From DATNPH01 sp036703315 (GTDB lineage: Bacteria; Cyanobacteriota; Cyanobacteriia; Cyanobacteriales; Coleofasciculaceae), in assembly GCA_036703315.1 (NCBI GenBank), contig DATNPH010000072.1, positions 1 through 48,908 of the forward strand: a stretch of DNA of 48,908 bases, given 5' to 3'. The notes under the pieces are model-generated. The model was not told the origin of the DNA and ran no database searches. It saw only the letters and a program-made list of their open reading frames with translations. Shown here one piece after another: positions 1 to 7,288 of the stretch (the stretch's first letter is position 1; each line of letters opens with the position of its first letter). Both the position numbers and the translations under genes were made by a program.

Positions 1-342
1 AGCGATAGTCATGCTTGCATTCGGTGGAATCACGTAGACCTGATTCGGTGCGACAGCCATCCCATCCTGCGCCTCATGCACGGGCATCTCGGTTGCCCTG
101 CCCAGAATCACGCTTAACGCACTTTCCGGCTCGGGAGCCATGTGCTGAACGATGACAAACGCCATGCCCGTATTGGTTGGCAAATAATTCAGCAGTTGTG
201 TAAACGCTTCCAATCCACCCGCCGAGGCTCCAATCCCAACGATGGGAAATAATTCATCTGGATTGTTCTGCTGATTGTCACTAGGGACTTTGCCATCAGA
301 GGTGTTGGGCTGAGATTTCTTGGAAGTGCGTCTAGGGGTCAT
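1..342 (-). CDS. CheB-type methylesterase domain, probable CheB-CheR fusion (3' part off the left edge)
   Basis: The gene reads leftward from an ATG at 342 and is cut by the window edge, leaving 114 codons. After a polar stretch of about 32 residues comes a CheB catalytic domain start: the nucleophile motif GIGASAGGLEAF, then a conserved His in FVIVQHMAPEP, then VAPNQVYVIPP. CheB domains remove methyl groups from chemoreceptor glutamates. A long polar N-terminal lead before this motif is common in cyanobacterial CheB-CheR-PAS-kinase fusions, so the missing part probably holds CheR and sensor domains; that is inference. The gene is divergent from a second CheB-domain gene at 844, across a repeat-rich gap. 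The CheB domain is certain; the fusion is not visible. Confidence 0.85.
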   Translation of the reverse strand, partial: MTPRRTSKKSQPNTSDGKVPSDNQQNNPDELFPIVGIGASAGGLEAFTQLLNYLPTNTGMAFVIVQHMAPEPESALSVILGRATEMPVHEAQDGMAVAPNQVYVIPPNASMTIA

Positions 343-482
343 GTCTAGTAGTAGCTAGGCTGCGATCGCGAAGCGAGAAGAGCGTTAGCGCAGATCGCTT
401 ATTTATATTGAAGCAGAATGAACGATTAGCCCTGTCGCTCTAGATGTGGGAGGCGATCTGCGCTTCGCAGCAGCGCTTCGCT

Positions 483-542
483 ATCGCTTTAGGTGTCCGT
501 TGCCCAGATCCCCGACTTTTTTAAAAAGTCGGGGATCTCATT
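483..542. repeat. 60-bp palindromic dispersed repeat, copy 1
   Basis: The last half is a near-perfect inverted repeat: GATCCCCGACTTTTT, one unpaired base, then AAAAAGTCGGGGATC. The whole 60-bp unit recurs at 688-747 with a single visible difference, in the hairpin loop. The hairpin plus conserved flank resembles the miniature palindromic repeats scattered between genes in filamentous cyanobacteria. Confidence 0.85.
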
Positions 543-587
543 CTCCAACCCATCAATCTGACCTTGACAGAGCATTAGGGCTACTCA

Positions 588-631
588 AAGTCCCCCTTTT
601 TAAGGGGGATTTAGGGGGATCTAAATCTGAC
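588..631. repeat. Palindromic C-run/G-run repeat
   Basis: The sequence CCCCCTTTTTAAGGGGG forms a self-complementary stem and is followed by a second G-run (GATTTAGGGGGATC). This is a commonly seen intergenic repeat type in cyanobacteria. It lies between the two copies of the 60-bp palindromic repeat, so three foldable elements sit in one gap. Confidence 0.65.
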
Positions 632-687
632 TTTGTTTGTGTAGCTGCGGTTTCAACCGCCAAGCTAACGTTAAGTTGACGCCAGCG

Positions 688-747
688 ATCGCTTTAGGTG
701 TCCGTTGCCCAGATCCCCGACTTTTTCAAAAAGTCGGGGATCTCATT
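688..747. repeat. 60-bp palindromic dispersed repeat, copy 2
   Basis: Second copy of the element at 483-542, in the same orientation, with C instead of T in the loop of the GATCCCCGACTTTTT/AAAAAGTCGGGGATC hairpin. It is preceded by GCGATCGC at 685-692. The copy ends about 100 bp before the start of the plus-strand CheB-like gene. Confidence 0.85.
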
Positions 748-843
748 GGGGAACTCGCCCTTAAGGAAGTGTGGCACACCGAGCCAGCGTGTTAGCCTAG
801 CAAATTAGGGTAGCCTAGAACCCGCAATGATAAGGAGCATTGG

Positions 844-1935
844 GTGTTAAAGCCGGACATCATCGTCATCGGAGCATCAGCCGGAGGACTCAAAGCATTT
901 GAAACCATCGTTTCTCAATTGCCCTCTAATTTTCCGGCGGCGGTCTTTATTGTTTGGCATATCTCCCCAGATTACCCAAGTATATTACCCGAAATCTTGG
1001 CTCGGTTTACTCGACTGCGAGTTAAACACGCTAGTCGCAAGGAGCCGATCAGACCGGGTCACATTTATATTGCCCCTCCCGATCATCATCTGTTGGTTGA
1101 GTGGGGGAATGTCCGTCTCTCTCGCGGTCCGAGGGAAAACCGCTTTCGTCCGGCGATCGATGTTTTGTTTCGCTCTGCTGCTCACTCTTATGGAGAGCGA
1201 GTGATTGGGGTGGTTTTGACGGGCAGCCTTGACGATGGAGCGGCTGGGCTATATGCAATCAAGGAGCGAGGCGGGATAGCCGTCGTACAAGACCCGTCTG
1301 ATGCGCTTCACCCCTCGATGCCAAGGGCGGCAATGAAAGTGGTCAAGGTCGATCATTGCGTGCGGATTATAGAAATGGGAGCTTTGTTAGCACATCTGGT
1401 TAACAAAGCGATTCCGGTACAGGAGGTGAATCCGGTGTCTGAGAAAATGGATATGGAAGTTGGTATTGCACGGGAAGATAACGGGATGGAGATAGGCATT
1501 ATGAAGCTAGGTGAACTTTCTCCCTATACTTGCCCTGAATGTCACGGCGTACTGATGCAGTTGAAAGAAGGTAGCCTGCTCCGCTTTCGCTGCCATACCG
1601 GGCACGCCTATTCACTCAATACCCTTTTAGCAGAAGTGACGCAGTCGATTGAAGAAAGCCTCTGGGATGGAATTCGCACGATTGAAGAGAGTGAGATATT
1701 AATGCTCCATACGGCGAAGCATCTGCGCGAAATGAACGAGCATGAGGCGGCAGACCTGTTGTTGCAAAAAGCTGAGGACGCAAAGCGGCGAGCTAATTTG
1801 GTTAGACAAGCGTTGATGAGCAACGAAATACTCAGCCAGGACAATGTCAATGAAGAAGTGAAGCTCAATGAAGAAATCAAGGATTCTTTAATGAGAGTAG
1901 AGAAGTTCACTGAAGATGTGGATGGCCGTTTCTGA
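844..1935 (+). CDS. CheB-type chemotaxis methylesterase with C-terminal Cys-rich extension
   Basis: A 363-aa protein with a stand-alone CheB catalytic domain and no N-terminal receiver domain. The catalytic triad is visible: Ser12 in GASAGG, His39 in VWHIS and Asp131 in LTGSLDDGAAG. The domain ends near residue 185. A separate C-terminal part follows, with a CPECHG...FRCHTGHAYS motif (about residues 228-256), which looks like a zinc ribbon, and a helical tail (about 270-350). This layout recurs in cyanobacterial CheB-like proteins, which act in two-component signalling rather than classical flagellar chemotaxis (family knowledge). The GTG start at 844 has AAGGAG at 832-837, a good ribosome site. 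The role of the Cys-rich part is unknown. Confidence 0.88.
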   Translation: MLKPDIIVIGASAGGLKAFETIVSQLPSNFPAAVFIVWHISPDYPSILPEILARFTRLRVKHASRKEPIRPGHIYIAPPDHHLLVEWGNVRLSRGPRENRFRPAIDVLFRSAAHSYGERVIGVVLTGSLDDGAAGLYAIKERGGIAVVQDPSDALHPSMPRAAMKVVKVDHCVRIIEMGALLAHLVNKAIPVQEVNPVSEKMDMEVGIAREDNGMEIGIMKLGELSPYTCPECHGVLMQLKEGSLLRFRCHTGHAYSLNTLLAEVTQSIEESLWDGIRTIEESEILMLHTAKHLREMNEHEAADLLLQKAEDAKRRANLVRQALMSNEILSQDNVNEEVKLNEEIKDSLMRVEKFTEDVDGRF

Positions 1936-2482
1936 CATTAACAGTCCCCGATCTGAGCCGACGGTTTACAGCGGCTGACTTTTGTAGTGATGTTCTCAAT
2001 TCTTGACTTTTGGCAACCACTTCCTTAACGATACGCTCTTGTTCAGCCAAATCAGTTAATCCCAATGTACTTTGAGGTTCTCCTTCCAGCAATTCCTGAA
2101 GACTCTCAGTAGAGAGGATGGGATTTTGGAGTGGAGTTTCATGCGGTGTTGAGGAACTCCTTGATGCGTTAGTTGTGGTGAGTTGCTCAAGTTGCTGCTG
2201 AAGCTTCTCAATCTGGCGGTCAATCTGCTTTAACTGCCGCCCCCGAGCGATCGCAACTCTGTAATCCTCCACTTCATCCGGTTTTAAGTGCTTAAGCGTC
2301 TTGCCATCAAACATGGGTTGACGGCTTCTCACTTGCCAATATTTGCGATCGGTTCGGGCATTGCCTCCCGGCTTGACTTGCACCAACCAGCAGTGTTGTA
2401 GATACCAACCTTCACCCGCGATTTGCGATCGCTTGGCATTGAGCGTATCTAGGGCAGATTGAAGTTTTTCGACGGCGTACAT
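1907..2482 (-). CDS. Unrecognised 191-aa protein with coiled-coil segment
   Basis: The N-terminal half (residues 1-85) is a compact region rich in aromatic and basic residues (GEGWYLQHCW, RKYWQVRSRQPMF, LKHLKPDEVEDYRVAIARGR). A coiled coil of about 25 residues follows (KQIDRQIEKLQQQLEQL), then a Ser/Thr-rich stretch and a weak helical tail. No enzyme motif is visible and no function can be named. The WQV...LKHLK...EDYRxAIxRGR pattern is familiar from short cyanobacterial hypothetical proteins. The ATG at 2482 is preceded by CAAGG. The 3' end overlaps the end of the convergent CheB-like gene by 29 bp. The motif TTGATTCGTATGCAAA (2485-2500) lies directly in its leader. Confidence 0.75.
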   Translation of the reverse strand: MYAVEKLQSALDTLNAKRSQIAGEGWYLQHCWLVQVKPGGNARTDRKYWQVRSRQPMFDGKTLKHLKPDEVEDYRVAIARGRQLKQIDRQIEKLQQQLEQLTTTNASRSSSTPHETPLQNPILSTESLQELLEGEPQSTLGLTDLAEQERIVKEVVAKSQELRTSLQKSAAVNRRLRSGTVNVRNGHPHLQ

Positions 2483-2484
2483 CC

Positions 2485-2500
2485 TTGATTCGTATGCAAA
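2485..2500. repeat. 16-bp direct repeat, left copy
   Basis: TTGATTCGTATGCAAA occurs here and, identically and in the same orientation, at 4003-4018. A one-base variant core, TGATTCGTGTGCA, makes up part of each arm of the palindrome at 2524-2573. The copy lies just upstream of the start of the minus-strand 191-aa gene. Confidence 0.8.
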
Positions 2501-2523
2501 AAATAATCTATTCTAAAAATAGC

Positions 2524-2573
2524 ATCTGATTCGTGTGCATTTATTGTCTACAATAAATGCACACGAATCAGAT
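2524..2573. promoter_or_regulatory. Perfect 24-bp inverted repeat with 2-nt spacer, candidate operator
   Basis: The left arm (2524-2547) begins ATCTGATTCGTGTGCA and the right arm (2550-2573) is its exact reverse complement, separated by CT. It lies between the divergent 191-aa gene and the crp-like gene, about 145-195 bp upstream of the latter's preferred start. Such position and symmetry suit a regulator operator or a mobile-element end. There is no T-run, so a terminator is less likely. The function is inferred. Confidence 0.6.
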
Positions 2574-2717
2574 TCTATATTCTTGATTGCCACATCAGCA
2601 ACATTCGTCCACTCCTGTATGACTCGGCAACTCCGTTTATATAAAACACGATAAGCAATGTCTACTCAAATACGCTCCAAAAACAACGTCTTATGGGATA
2701 GGGTTAAGGATAGTGAC

Positions 2718-3431
2718 ATGGGTAAAGAAAATCATCTTCTTGCCTCTCTACCCCGCGATGTATATGAAAAGCTTGCTCCTCACCTTCAGTATGTCTCCTT
2801 AAAACAGGGACAGAGGCTTTATGAACCGGGCGAGAGGATCAAAGAGATCTACTTCCCCATTGATTGTCTCCTCTCAATTACTATCACCATGAGTGACGGT
2901 ACGGTCGTTGAGACGGGTATGGTTGGCAGTCGCGAAATGCTCGGTATTAACGTTTTCCTGGGTGGAAGGGAGACGACCCAGACTGAGTCTGCCGTGCAAA
3001 TTCCTGGCAGCGCCATCAAAGCAGATGCACAGATGTGGCGCAAGGAGTTCGATTCTAACCAGGAGTTGCGTAACATTCTACTAAGCTACGCTCAAGCCTT
3101 TATTGCCCAGGTTTCGCAAACTGCCGCCTGCAACCGCACACACCTTCTAGAACATCGATTGGCACGCTGGCTGCTTGAGGCGCAGGATCGAATTAATTCA
3201 AACGAGCTGAGGTTAACGCATGAGTTTATTGCTACCATGCTGGGCGTGCGCCGTGCTGGAGTCACCCAAGCTGCCCAAAATCTCCAGGACAGGGGTCTAA
3301 TCCGGTACAGCCGGGGTCGCATCCACATCCTCAACCAGGGTGGACTGGAAGCATTTTCCTGCGAGTGTTTCAGAACAGTCAAAAACGAATGCGATCGCTT
3401 GCTGGGAATCAGGCACAGAGGTTTGGCATGA
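2718..3431 (+). CDS. Crp/Fnr family transcription regulator
   Basis: A protein of about 237 aa. Residues 10-125 form the cyclic-nucleotide-binding-like beta barrel (QGQRLYEPGERIKEIYFP, then VGSREMLGINVFLGG) and residues about 145-225 the winged helix-turn-helix (LTHEFIATMLGVRRAGVTQAAQNLQDRGLIRYSRGRI read in two parts). The arginine/glutamate signature of true cAMP binders is not evident, so the ligand is unknown. The start at 2718 is preferred because AAGGA lies 7 nt upstream and it matches the usual N-terminal length. An in-frame ATG at 2658 would add 20 residues but has no ribosome site. The stop overlaps the next gene's start by 4 bp (ATGA), which implies coupled translation. Confidence 0.88.
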   Translation: MGKENHLLASLPRDVYEKLAPHLQYVSLKQGQRLYEPGERIKEIYFPIDCLLSITITMSDGTVVETGMVGSREMLGINVFLGGRETTQTESAVQIPGSAIKADAQMWRKEFDSNQELRNILLSYAQAFIAQVSQTAACNRTHLLEHRLARWLLEAQDRINSNELRLTHEFIATMLGVRRAGVTQAAQNLQDRGLIRYSRGRIHILNQGGLEAFSCECFRTVKNECDRLLGIRHRGLA

Positions 3432-3823
3432 ATGAAACCTACACTCCACCGACAATTTTGCTAGTGGAAGAGGATGATGAGGTTCGACCCCTCCTAAGTC
3501 AGAACCTTCGGCACCAAGGCTACCATGTCGTCGTCGCACTCGATGAAGCAGACGCGATCGAACGGACAACGGGCGGAAGTTTTTGCCCTGACGTGATTTT
3601 GCTCAACCAAGTTGGGCGATCAATACAGGAATATGCTGTTATGGGACAGCGCATCAGCAAAAGTGCAGGCATTGACGGCAACACGCCCATCATTGTTATG
3701 GCAGAGCAATATGGAGCGGACATGGAAGGGAAGGACGTTCAAGTGGATGAAACTGAGTACGTCACCTATCTTGAAGATGGACAGCAGTTGATAAATCTTT
3801 TGCACCGTCTGTGTCCTGTCTAG
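3428..3823 (+). CDS. Degenerate response-regulator receiver domain (pseudo-receiver)
   Basis: A 131-aa single-domain CheY-like protein. The acidic pocket is present (ILLVEEDDEV, residues 10-19), but the phospho-acceptor position carries Asn60 (PDVILLNQVG) instead of Asp; the codon AAC at 3605-3607 is clear. The conserved Thr/Ser of the fourth strand is replaced (PIIVMAEQ) and the invariant Lys near the C-terminus is missing (TYLEDGQ). It is therefore unlikely to be switched by normal Asp phosphorylation; this is inference from known receiver chemistry. The ATG at 3428 overlaps the upstream Crp/Fnr stop by 4 bp, so both are probably made together. A longer reading from 3365 would overlap the regulator by over 60 bp and is less likely. 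Confidence 0.85.
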   Translation: MNETYTPPTILLVEEDDEVRPLLSQNLRHQGYHVVVALDEADAIERTTGGSFCPDVILLNQVGRSIQEYAVMGQRISKSAGIDGNTPIIVMAEQYGADMEGKDVQVDETEYVTYLEDGQQLINLLHRLCPV

Positions 3824-4002
3824 AGTGAGCTTTGTGAGATTTTGCACTAGGCTCTTCGGACGCTCATAACACCAGTACTCAAAGTTGCTAGCCCTGAAAT
3901 ACCCAAGTCTACACCCACCACATCCACAGCAAAGCGTGTAGGTTCAATCTCTGGCATCTCGACCTATCAACTCGCCAACAACATCATCCTAGACGCGATA
4001 AG

Positions 4003-4018
4003 TTGATTCGTATGCAAA
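4003..4018. repeat. 16-bp direct repeat, right copy
   Basis: Exact copy of TTGATTCGTATGCAAA at 2485-2500. The two copies bracket the palindrome, the Crp/Fnr gene and the pseudo-receiver gene. The stretch just before it (about 3851-4006) is open on the plus strand in one frame to TGA at 4004-4006 but has no start with a ribosome site; it may be a gene remnant. Confidence 0.7.
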
Positions 4019-4032
4019 CAAGAATCGGCTTT

Positions 4033-4065
4033 GAACACAACCCTAGTAAAACACTAGGCTTGTTC
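4033..4065 (-). terminator. Candidate hairpin terminator downstream of the 200-aa gene
   Basis: The core CCTAGT-AAAAC-ACTAGG (4042-4058) is extended by GAACA/TGTTC pairing outside it. It begins 18 bp past the stop of the minus-strand gene ending at 4083. There is no strong U-run, so termination is only suggested. Confidence 0.4.
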
Positions 4066-4082
4066 ACTACGCTGACACCTAC

Positions 4083-4685
4083 CTACTTACGGCGCATCAG
4101 CGAAGTCAGAGAATGGCGTTTGCGCAAATCCATCATGTCAGCTAGGTTCTCGTCGCCTCCATCTAGAGGATGACTCTCTTCCGGTGGCAACACTGTTACC
4201 TGGGTCAGTTGTTTGTTAATTTTTGAGAGTTGGTTACCTGAAGGATTGTAAGTTAGTGCTGAGCTAACTGGCTGTGGCGTTGGTACTATACCCTGTCTTG
4301 TGGCAGAGTATCGCCGTTTTCTGCGGACAGTCCCACTAGGTTTAGATCTCTTGCTGGATCGGCGACCAATTGAGTATTTCAAGACTTGGGTAACGATTAA
4401 GGAACCCGCCGCACAGCCTAGGATAACTGTACCCAACAACGGTAAAGGCAGAGGTAATTTCTTTTTTACCGTAGATTCCTCAAATGTCGTTAAGGCTGGT
4501 GTTGGCTGAGACCCGTCTTTTTCAAGTGGGCCTGGATTCAATAGACCAAGAGCTGCCATACTGCCACCTATGACAAGCGCAGCCCAAAGTCCACCGCAGA
4601 AAACAAACGCATGATCGCGGAGCAACTGCCTTAGAGGCTGTAGAAAGTGTTGCTGTTGAGGAGGAGGATTAGATGAATTGAGCAT
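4083..4685 (-). CDS. Unrecognised 200-aa membrane protein
   Basis: Two hydrophobic segments are visible: about residues 27-49 (AFVFCGGLWAALVIGGSMAA) and 79-102 (LPLLGTVILGCAAGSLIVTQ). Between them lies a proline/threonine-rich loop. After the second segment comes a strongly basic stretch (RRSSKRSKPSGTVRRKRR), then a polar tail ending in RKRHSLTSLMRRK. The basic residues suggest that the C-terminal part is cytosolic. No catalytic motif is seen and no family is recognised. The gene stands alone, with a hairpin at each side and no operon partner. Confidence 0.7.
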   Translation of the reverse strand: MLNSSNPPPQQQHFLQPLRQLLRDHAFVFCGGLWAALVIGGSMAALGLLNPGPLEKDGSQPTPALTTFEESTVKKKLPLPLPLLGTVILGCAAGSLIVTQVLKYSIGRRSSKRSKPSGTVRRKRRYSATRQGIVPTPQPVSSALTYNPSGNQLSKINKQLTQVTVLPPEESHPLDGGDENLADMMDLRKRHSLTSLMRRK

Positions 4686-5027
4686 CGATGCCCTTAACGG
4701 TCAGTTTAAATGTAAAAACGCGAGTGTTCGCGTTTTTATAGAATGTAAGTCATTCTGATGACGGCAATTTTAACACGGCTGATTCATCCGACCAATTCTA
4801 TATAGAAATCTCGACCTAGAATGCAGCAAAAGTACTGATCCCATATTCGTAGAATTGGAGGTAGGGGAATTGCTGCCAAAAATAAATTGAGCGGTAGTGA
4901 ATTCTTAGACCTGATAAGCTTTTCAGCCTTCAAACCTCGCTGATAATACTTGTCCTTGTTATGCTCACACTACTCTAGAGATGCGTTAAAGTGACAATCG
5001 CAACTGATTAGAAGGTGATAAAACGCG
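4686..5027. other. Intergenic region upstream of speA, with a hairpin
   Basis: This 342-bp gap between divergent genes holds no gene. A perfect 11-bp stem (TAAAAACGCGA at 4713-4723, loop GTGT, TCGCGTTTTTA at 4728-4738) lies just upstream of the 200-aa membrane-protein gene and could act in its leader. The rest is AT-rich and must contain the speA promoter, which is not assignable by eye. Confidence 0.6.
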
Positions 5028-7094
5028 ATGGGGGTAGAGCTGACGACCACAAACGGTAACGGGCTAGCCGTAGGCTCCGCAAATAAAGATGAGGCGCAAC
5101 ACGAAGTGAGTCCGGATGCAAAACAAGAATCAACGCGACATCCGGGGAAAAAAGCATCTTCCTGGACAATAGAGGACAGCGAGAAGCTTTATCGGATTCA
5201 GGGATGGGGGGAGCCATACTTTTCAATCAATGCCGCTGGTCATGTTACGGTTTCTCCCAAAGGCGATCGCGGTGGTTCTTTAGATTTATTGGAACTGGTG
5301 GAAGCGTTGCGCAAGCGGAATCTGGGGCTACCCTTGCTAATTCGCTTTTCTGATATTCTGGAAGACCGGATCGAGCGGTTGAATGCCTGTTTTGCCAAAG
5401 CGATCGCTCGCTACAAATACCCCGGTCGTTACCAAGGAGTTTTTCCGGTCAAGTGCAACCAGCAGCGGCATCTGGTTGAGGATTTGGTGCGATTTGGTCA
5501 ACCCTATCAATTTGGTTTGGAAGCCGGTTCCAAACCTGAATTAATGATTGCCCTGGCAACGTTGAAGACGCCCAATTCCTTACTCATCTGTAATGGCTAC
5601 AAAGACCGGGAGTACATCGAAACGGCTCTGTTATCAACACGCTTAGGACAGAAAGCAATAATTGTCTTAGAACAGCTAGAAGAAGTGCAGTTGGTGATTG
5701 ACGCGGCAAATCAGCTGGGGATCGAACCAATTGTAGGGGTTCGGGCAAAGCTGAGTACAAAAGGTACAGGTCGTTGGGGAGACTCCGCAGGCGATCGCGC
5801 TAAGTTTGGTCTAACGATTTCGGAAATCCTCGCCTGTGTTGAACAACTGCGGGATGTCGGGATGCTAAATTCTTTGCAGTTATTGCACTTCCACATTGGC
5901 TCTCAAATTTCTGCCATCAGTGTGATCAAAGATGCTATCCGAGAAGCCAGCCAAATTTACGTTGAGCTGAGTGCCTTGGGTGCTAATATGCAGTATCTCG
6001 ATGTCGGTGGCGGCTTAGGCATCGACTACGATGGCTCTAAAACTAACTTCTACGCCTCGAAAAACTACAACATGCAGAACTATGCCAATGACATAGTTGC
6101 CGAGGTGAAGGAAGCTTGTGAAGGGCGTCAAACCCCTGTGCCAGTGCTAGTGAGTGAGAGTGGTCGAGCGATCGCTTCTCACCAATCAGTTCTAATCTTT
6201 GATGTTCTTGGCACCAGCGATGTCCACTCAGAAATCCCTGCATCGGCTCAGGAAAAAGAGCATCTGATTATTCGTAACCTTTGGGAAACTTACTGCTCCA
6301 TCAATGTCGATAACTACCAGGAAGCCTACCACGACGCTATCCAGTTCAACGAAGAAGCCAAAAGCCTCTTCGGTTTCGGATACCTGAGTATCACCCAGCG
6401 TGCCAGAGCCGAGCAGTTGTACTGGGCATGTTGCCAGAAAATTCTCGAAATTGTCAGAACTCAGGACTATGTCCCTGACGACCTGGAAGACCTGGAAAAA
6501 ATCATGGCATCGATCTATTATGTCAACTTATCCGTCTTCCAATCTGTACCTGACTCCTGGGCTATTGACCAGTTGTTTCCGATTCTGCCAATCCACCGAC
6601 TCGATGAAGAACCAACGCGCCGAGGTGTTTTGGCTGACCTTACCTGTGACAGCGATGGGAAGATTGCCCAATTTATTGACCTGCGGGATGTCAAATCTGT
6701 GCTAGAACTCCATCCTCTCCAGGAAGCAGGGGAGCAGGGAAACGGTTCATCCCCAATCCAAAATCCAAAATCCACAGAACCCTATTACTTAGCTCTATTT
6801 CTAGCGGGTGCCTATCAGGAGATTATGGGCAATTTACACAACCTTTTTGGCGACACAAATGCCGTTCACATCCACTTGACACCTAGAGGGTATGAAATTG
6901 AACAGGTTGTGAAGGGCGATACGGTGACAGAAGTCTTGGGTTATGTACAATACGACGCTGAGGACTTGGTAGAAAGCATTCGCCGTCGCACAGAGCAAGC
7001 CTTGCAAGAAAACCGTATCACCCTAGAGGAATCGCAACGGCTACTGCGAAATTACGAGCAAAGTTTAGGAAGCTACACTTATCTAAACTATTAG
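5028..7094 (+). CDS. speA: Biosynthetic arginine decarboxylase
   Basis: A PLP enzyme that converts arginine to agmatine, the first step of polyamine synthesis in cyanobacteria. The N-terminal barrel carries the PLP lysine at Lys142 in VFPVKCNQQ. It is followed by LGLEAGSKPEL-type sequence, HFHIGSQIS, and the phosphate-binding GGGLGIDYDG. The C-terminal part has GAYQEIMGNLHNLFGDTNAVHI, characteristic of SpeA. At 688 aa it is slightly longer than usual. The extra length lies in a variable N-terminal lead of about 45 residues and a Gly/Ser/Pro-rich insert (about residues 566-584) just before EPYYLALFLAGAYQE. The ATG at 5028 is preceded by GAAGGTG at 5011-5017. A hairpin follows the gene. It is a single-gene unit with no coupled neighbours. 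Confidence 0.96.
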   Translation: MGVELTTTNGNGLAVGSANKDEAQHEVSPDAKQESTRHPGKKASSWTIEDSEKLYRIQGWGEPYFSINAAGHVTVSPKGDRGGSLDLLELVEALRKRNLGLPLLIRFSDILEDRIERLNACFAKAIARYKYPGRYQGVFPVKCNQQRHLVEDLVRFGQPYQFGLEAGSKPELMIALATLKTPNSLLICNGYKDREYIETALLSTRLGQKAIIVLEQLEEVQLVIDAANQLGIEPIVGVRAKLSTKGTGRWGDSAGDRAKFGLTISEILACVEQLRDVGMLNSLQLLHFHIGSQISAISVIKDAIREASQIYVELSALGANMQYLDVGGGLGIDYDGSKTNFYASKNYNMQNYANDIVAEVKEACEGRQTPVPVLVSESGRAIASHQSVLIFDVLGTSDVHSEIPASAQEKEHLIIRNLWETYCSINVDNYQEAYHDAIQFNEEAKSLFGFGYLSITQRARAEQLYWACCQKILEIVRTQDYVPDDLEDLEKIMASIYYVNLSVFQSVPDSWAIDQLFPILPIHRLDEEPTRRGVLADLTCDSDGKIAQFIDLRDVKSVLELHPLQEAGEQGNGSSPIQNPKSTEPYYLALFLAGAYQEIMGNLHNLFGDTNAVHIHLTPRGYEIEQVVKGDTVTEVLGYVQYDAEDLVESIRRRTEQALQENRITLEESQRLLRNYEQSLGSYTYLNY

Positions 7095-7206
7095 AAACTG
7101 AAGGCTCAAGTATAAAGTATGAATCTTTCCCCCATCTGCCGACGGGGTCTTGCCATCAATTGGGTTCTAGTACTTTATCCTTCACGCCATGTGCGACTTT
7201 CCAGGT

Positions 7207-7233
7207 GGTTCCCCTCGTGGGACGGGGGGAACC
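7207..7233. terminator. Bidirectional hairpin between speA and the convergent nucleotidyltransferase gene
   Basis: GGTTCCCC (7207-7214) pairs exactly with GGGGAACC (7226-7233) around an 11-nt loop. It lies between two convergent stop codons (7094 and 7289), where a shared terminator is expected. There is no clear T-tract on either strand, so this rests on position and stem strength. Confidence 0.5.
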
Positions 7234-7288
7234 GCAAAAGTTGTACATTACGGAGCCTTCACCTGTCATCTTTTTTGGGTCGCTCAGG

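Larger units (their letters stand above)
343..843. other. Repeat-rich intergenic region between divergent cheB-like genes
   Basis: No convincing gene lies in these 501 bases; the one open frame (446-679) is built of repeat sequence. The region holds GCGATCGC-type sequence near 362-398 and 452-486, two copies of a 60-bp element with a long hairpin (483-542 and 688-747), and a G/C-run palindrome near 588-620. Promoters for both flanking genes must lie here, but none can be assigned by eye. Confidence 0.7.

Noticed and set aside
446..679. 77-codon frame in the cheB intergenic region
   Set aside because: It is composed almost entirely of dispersed palindromic repeats.
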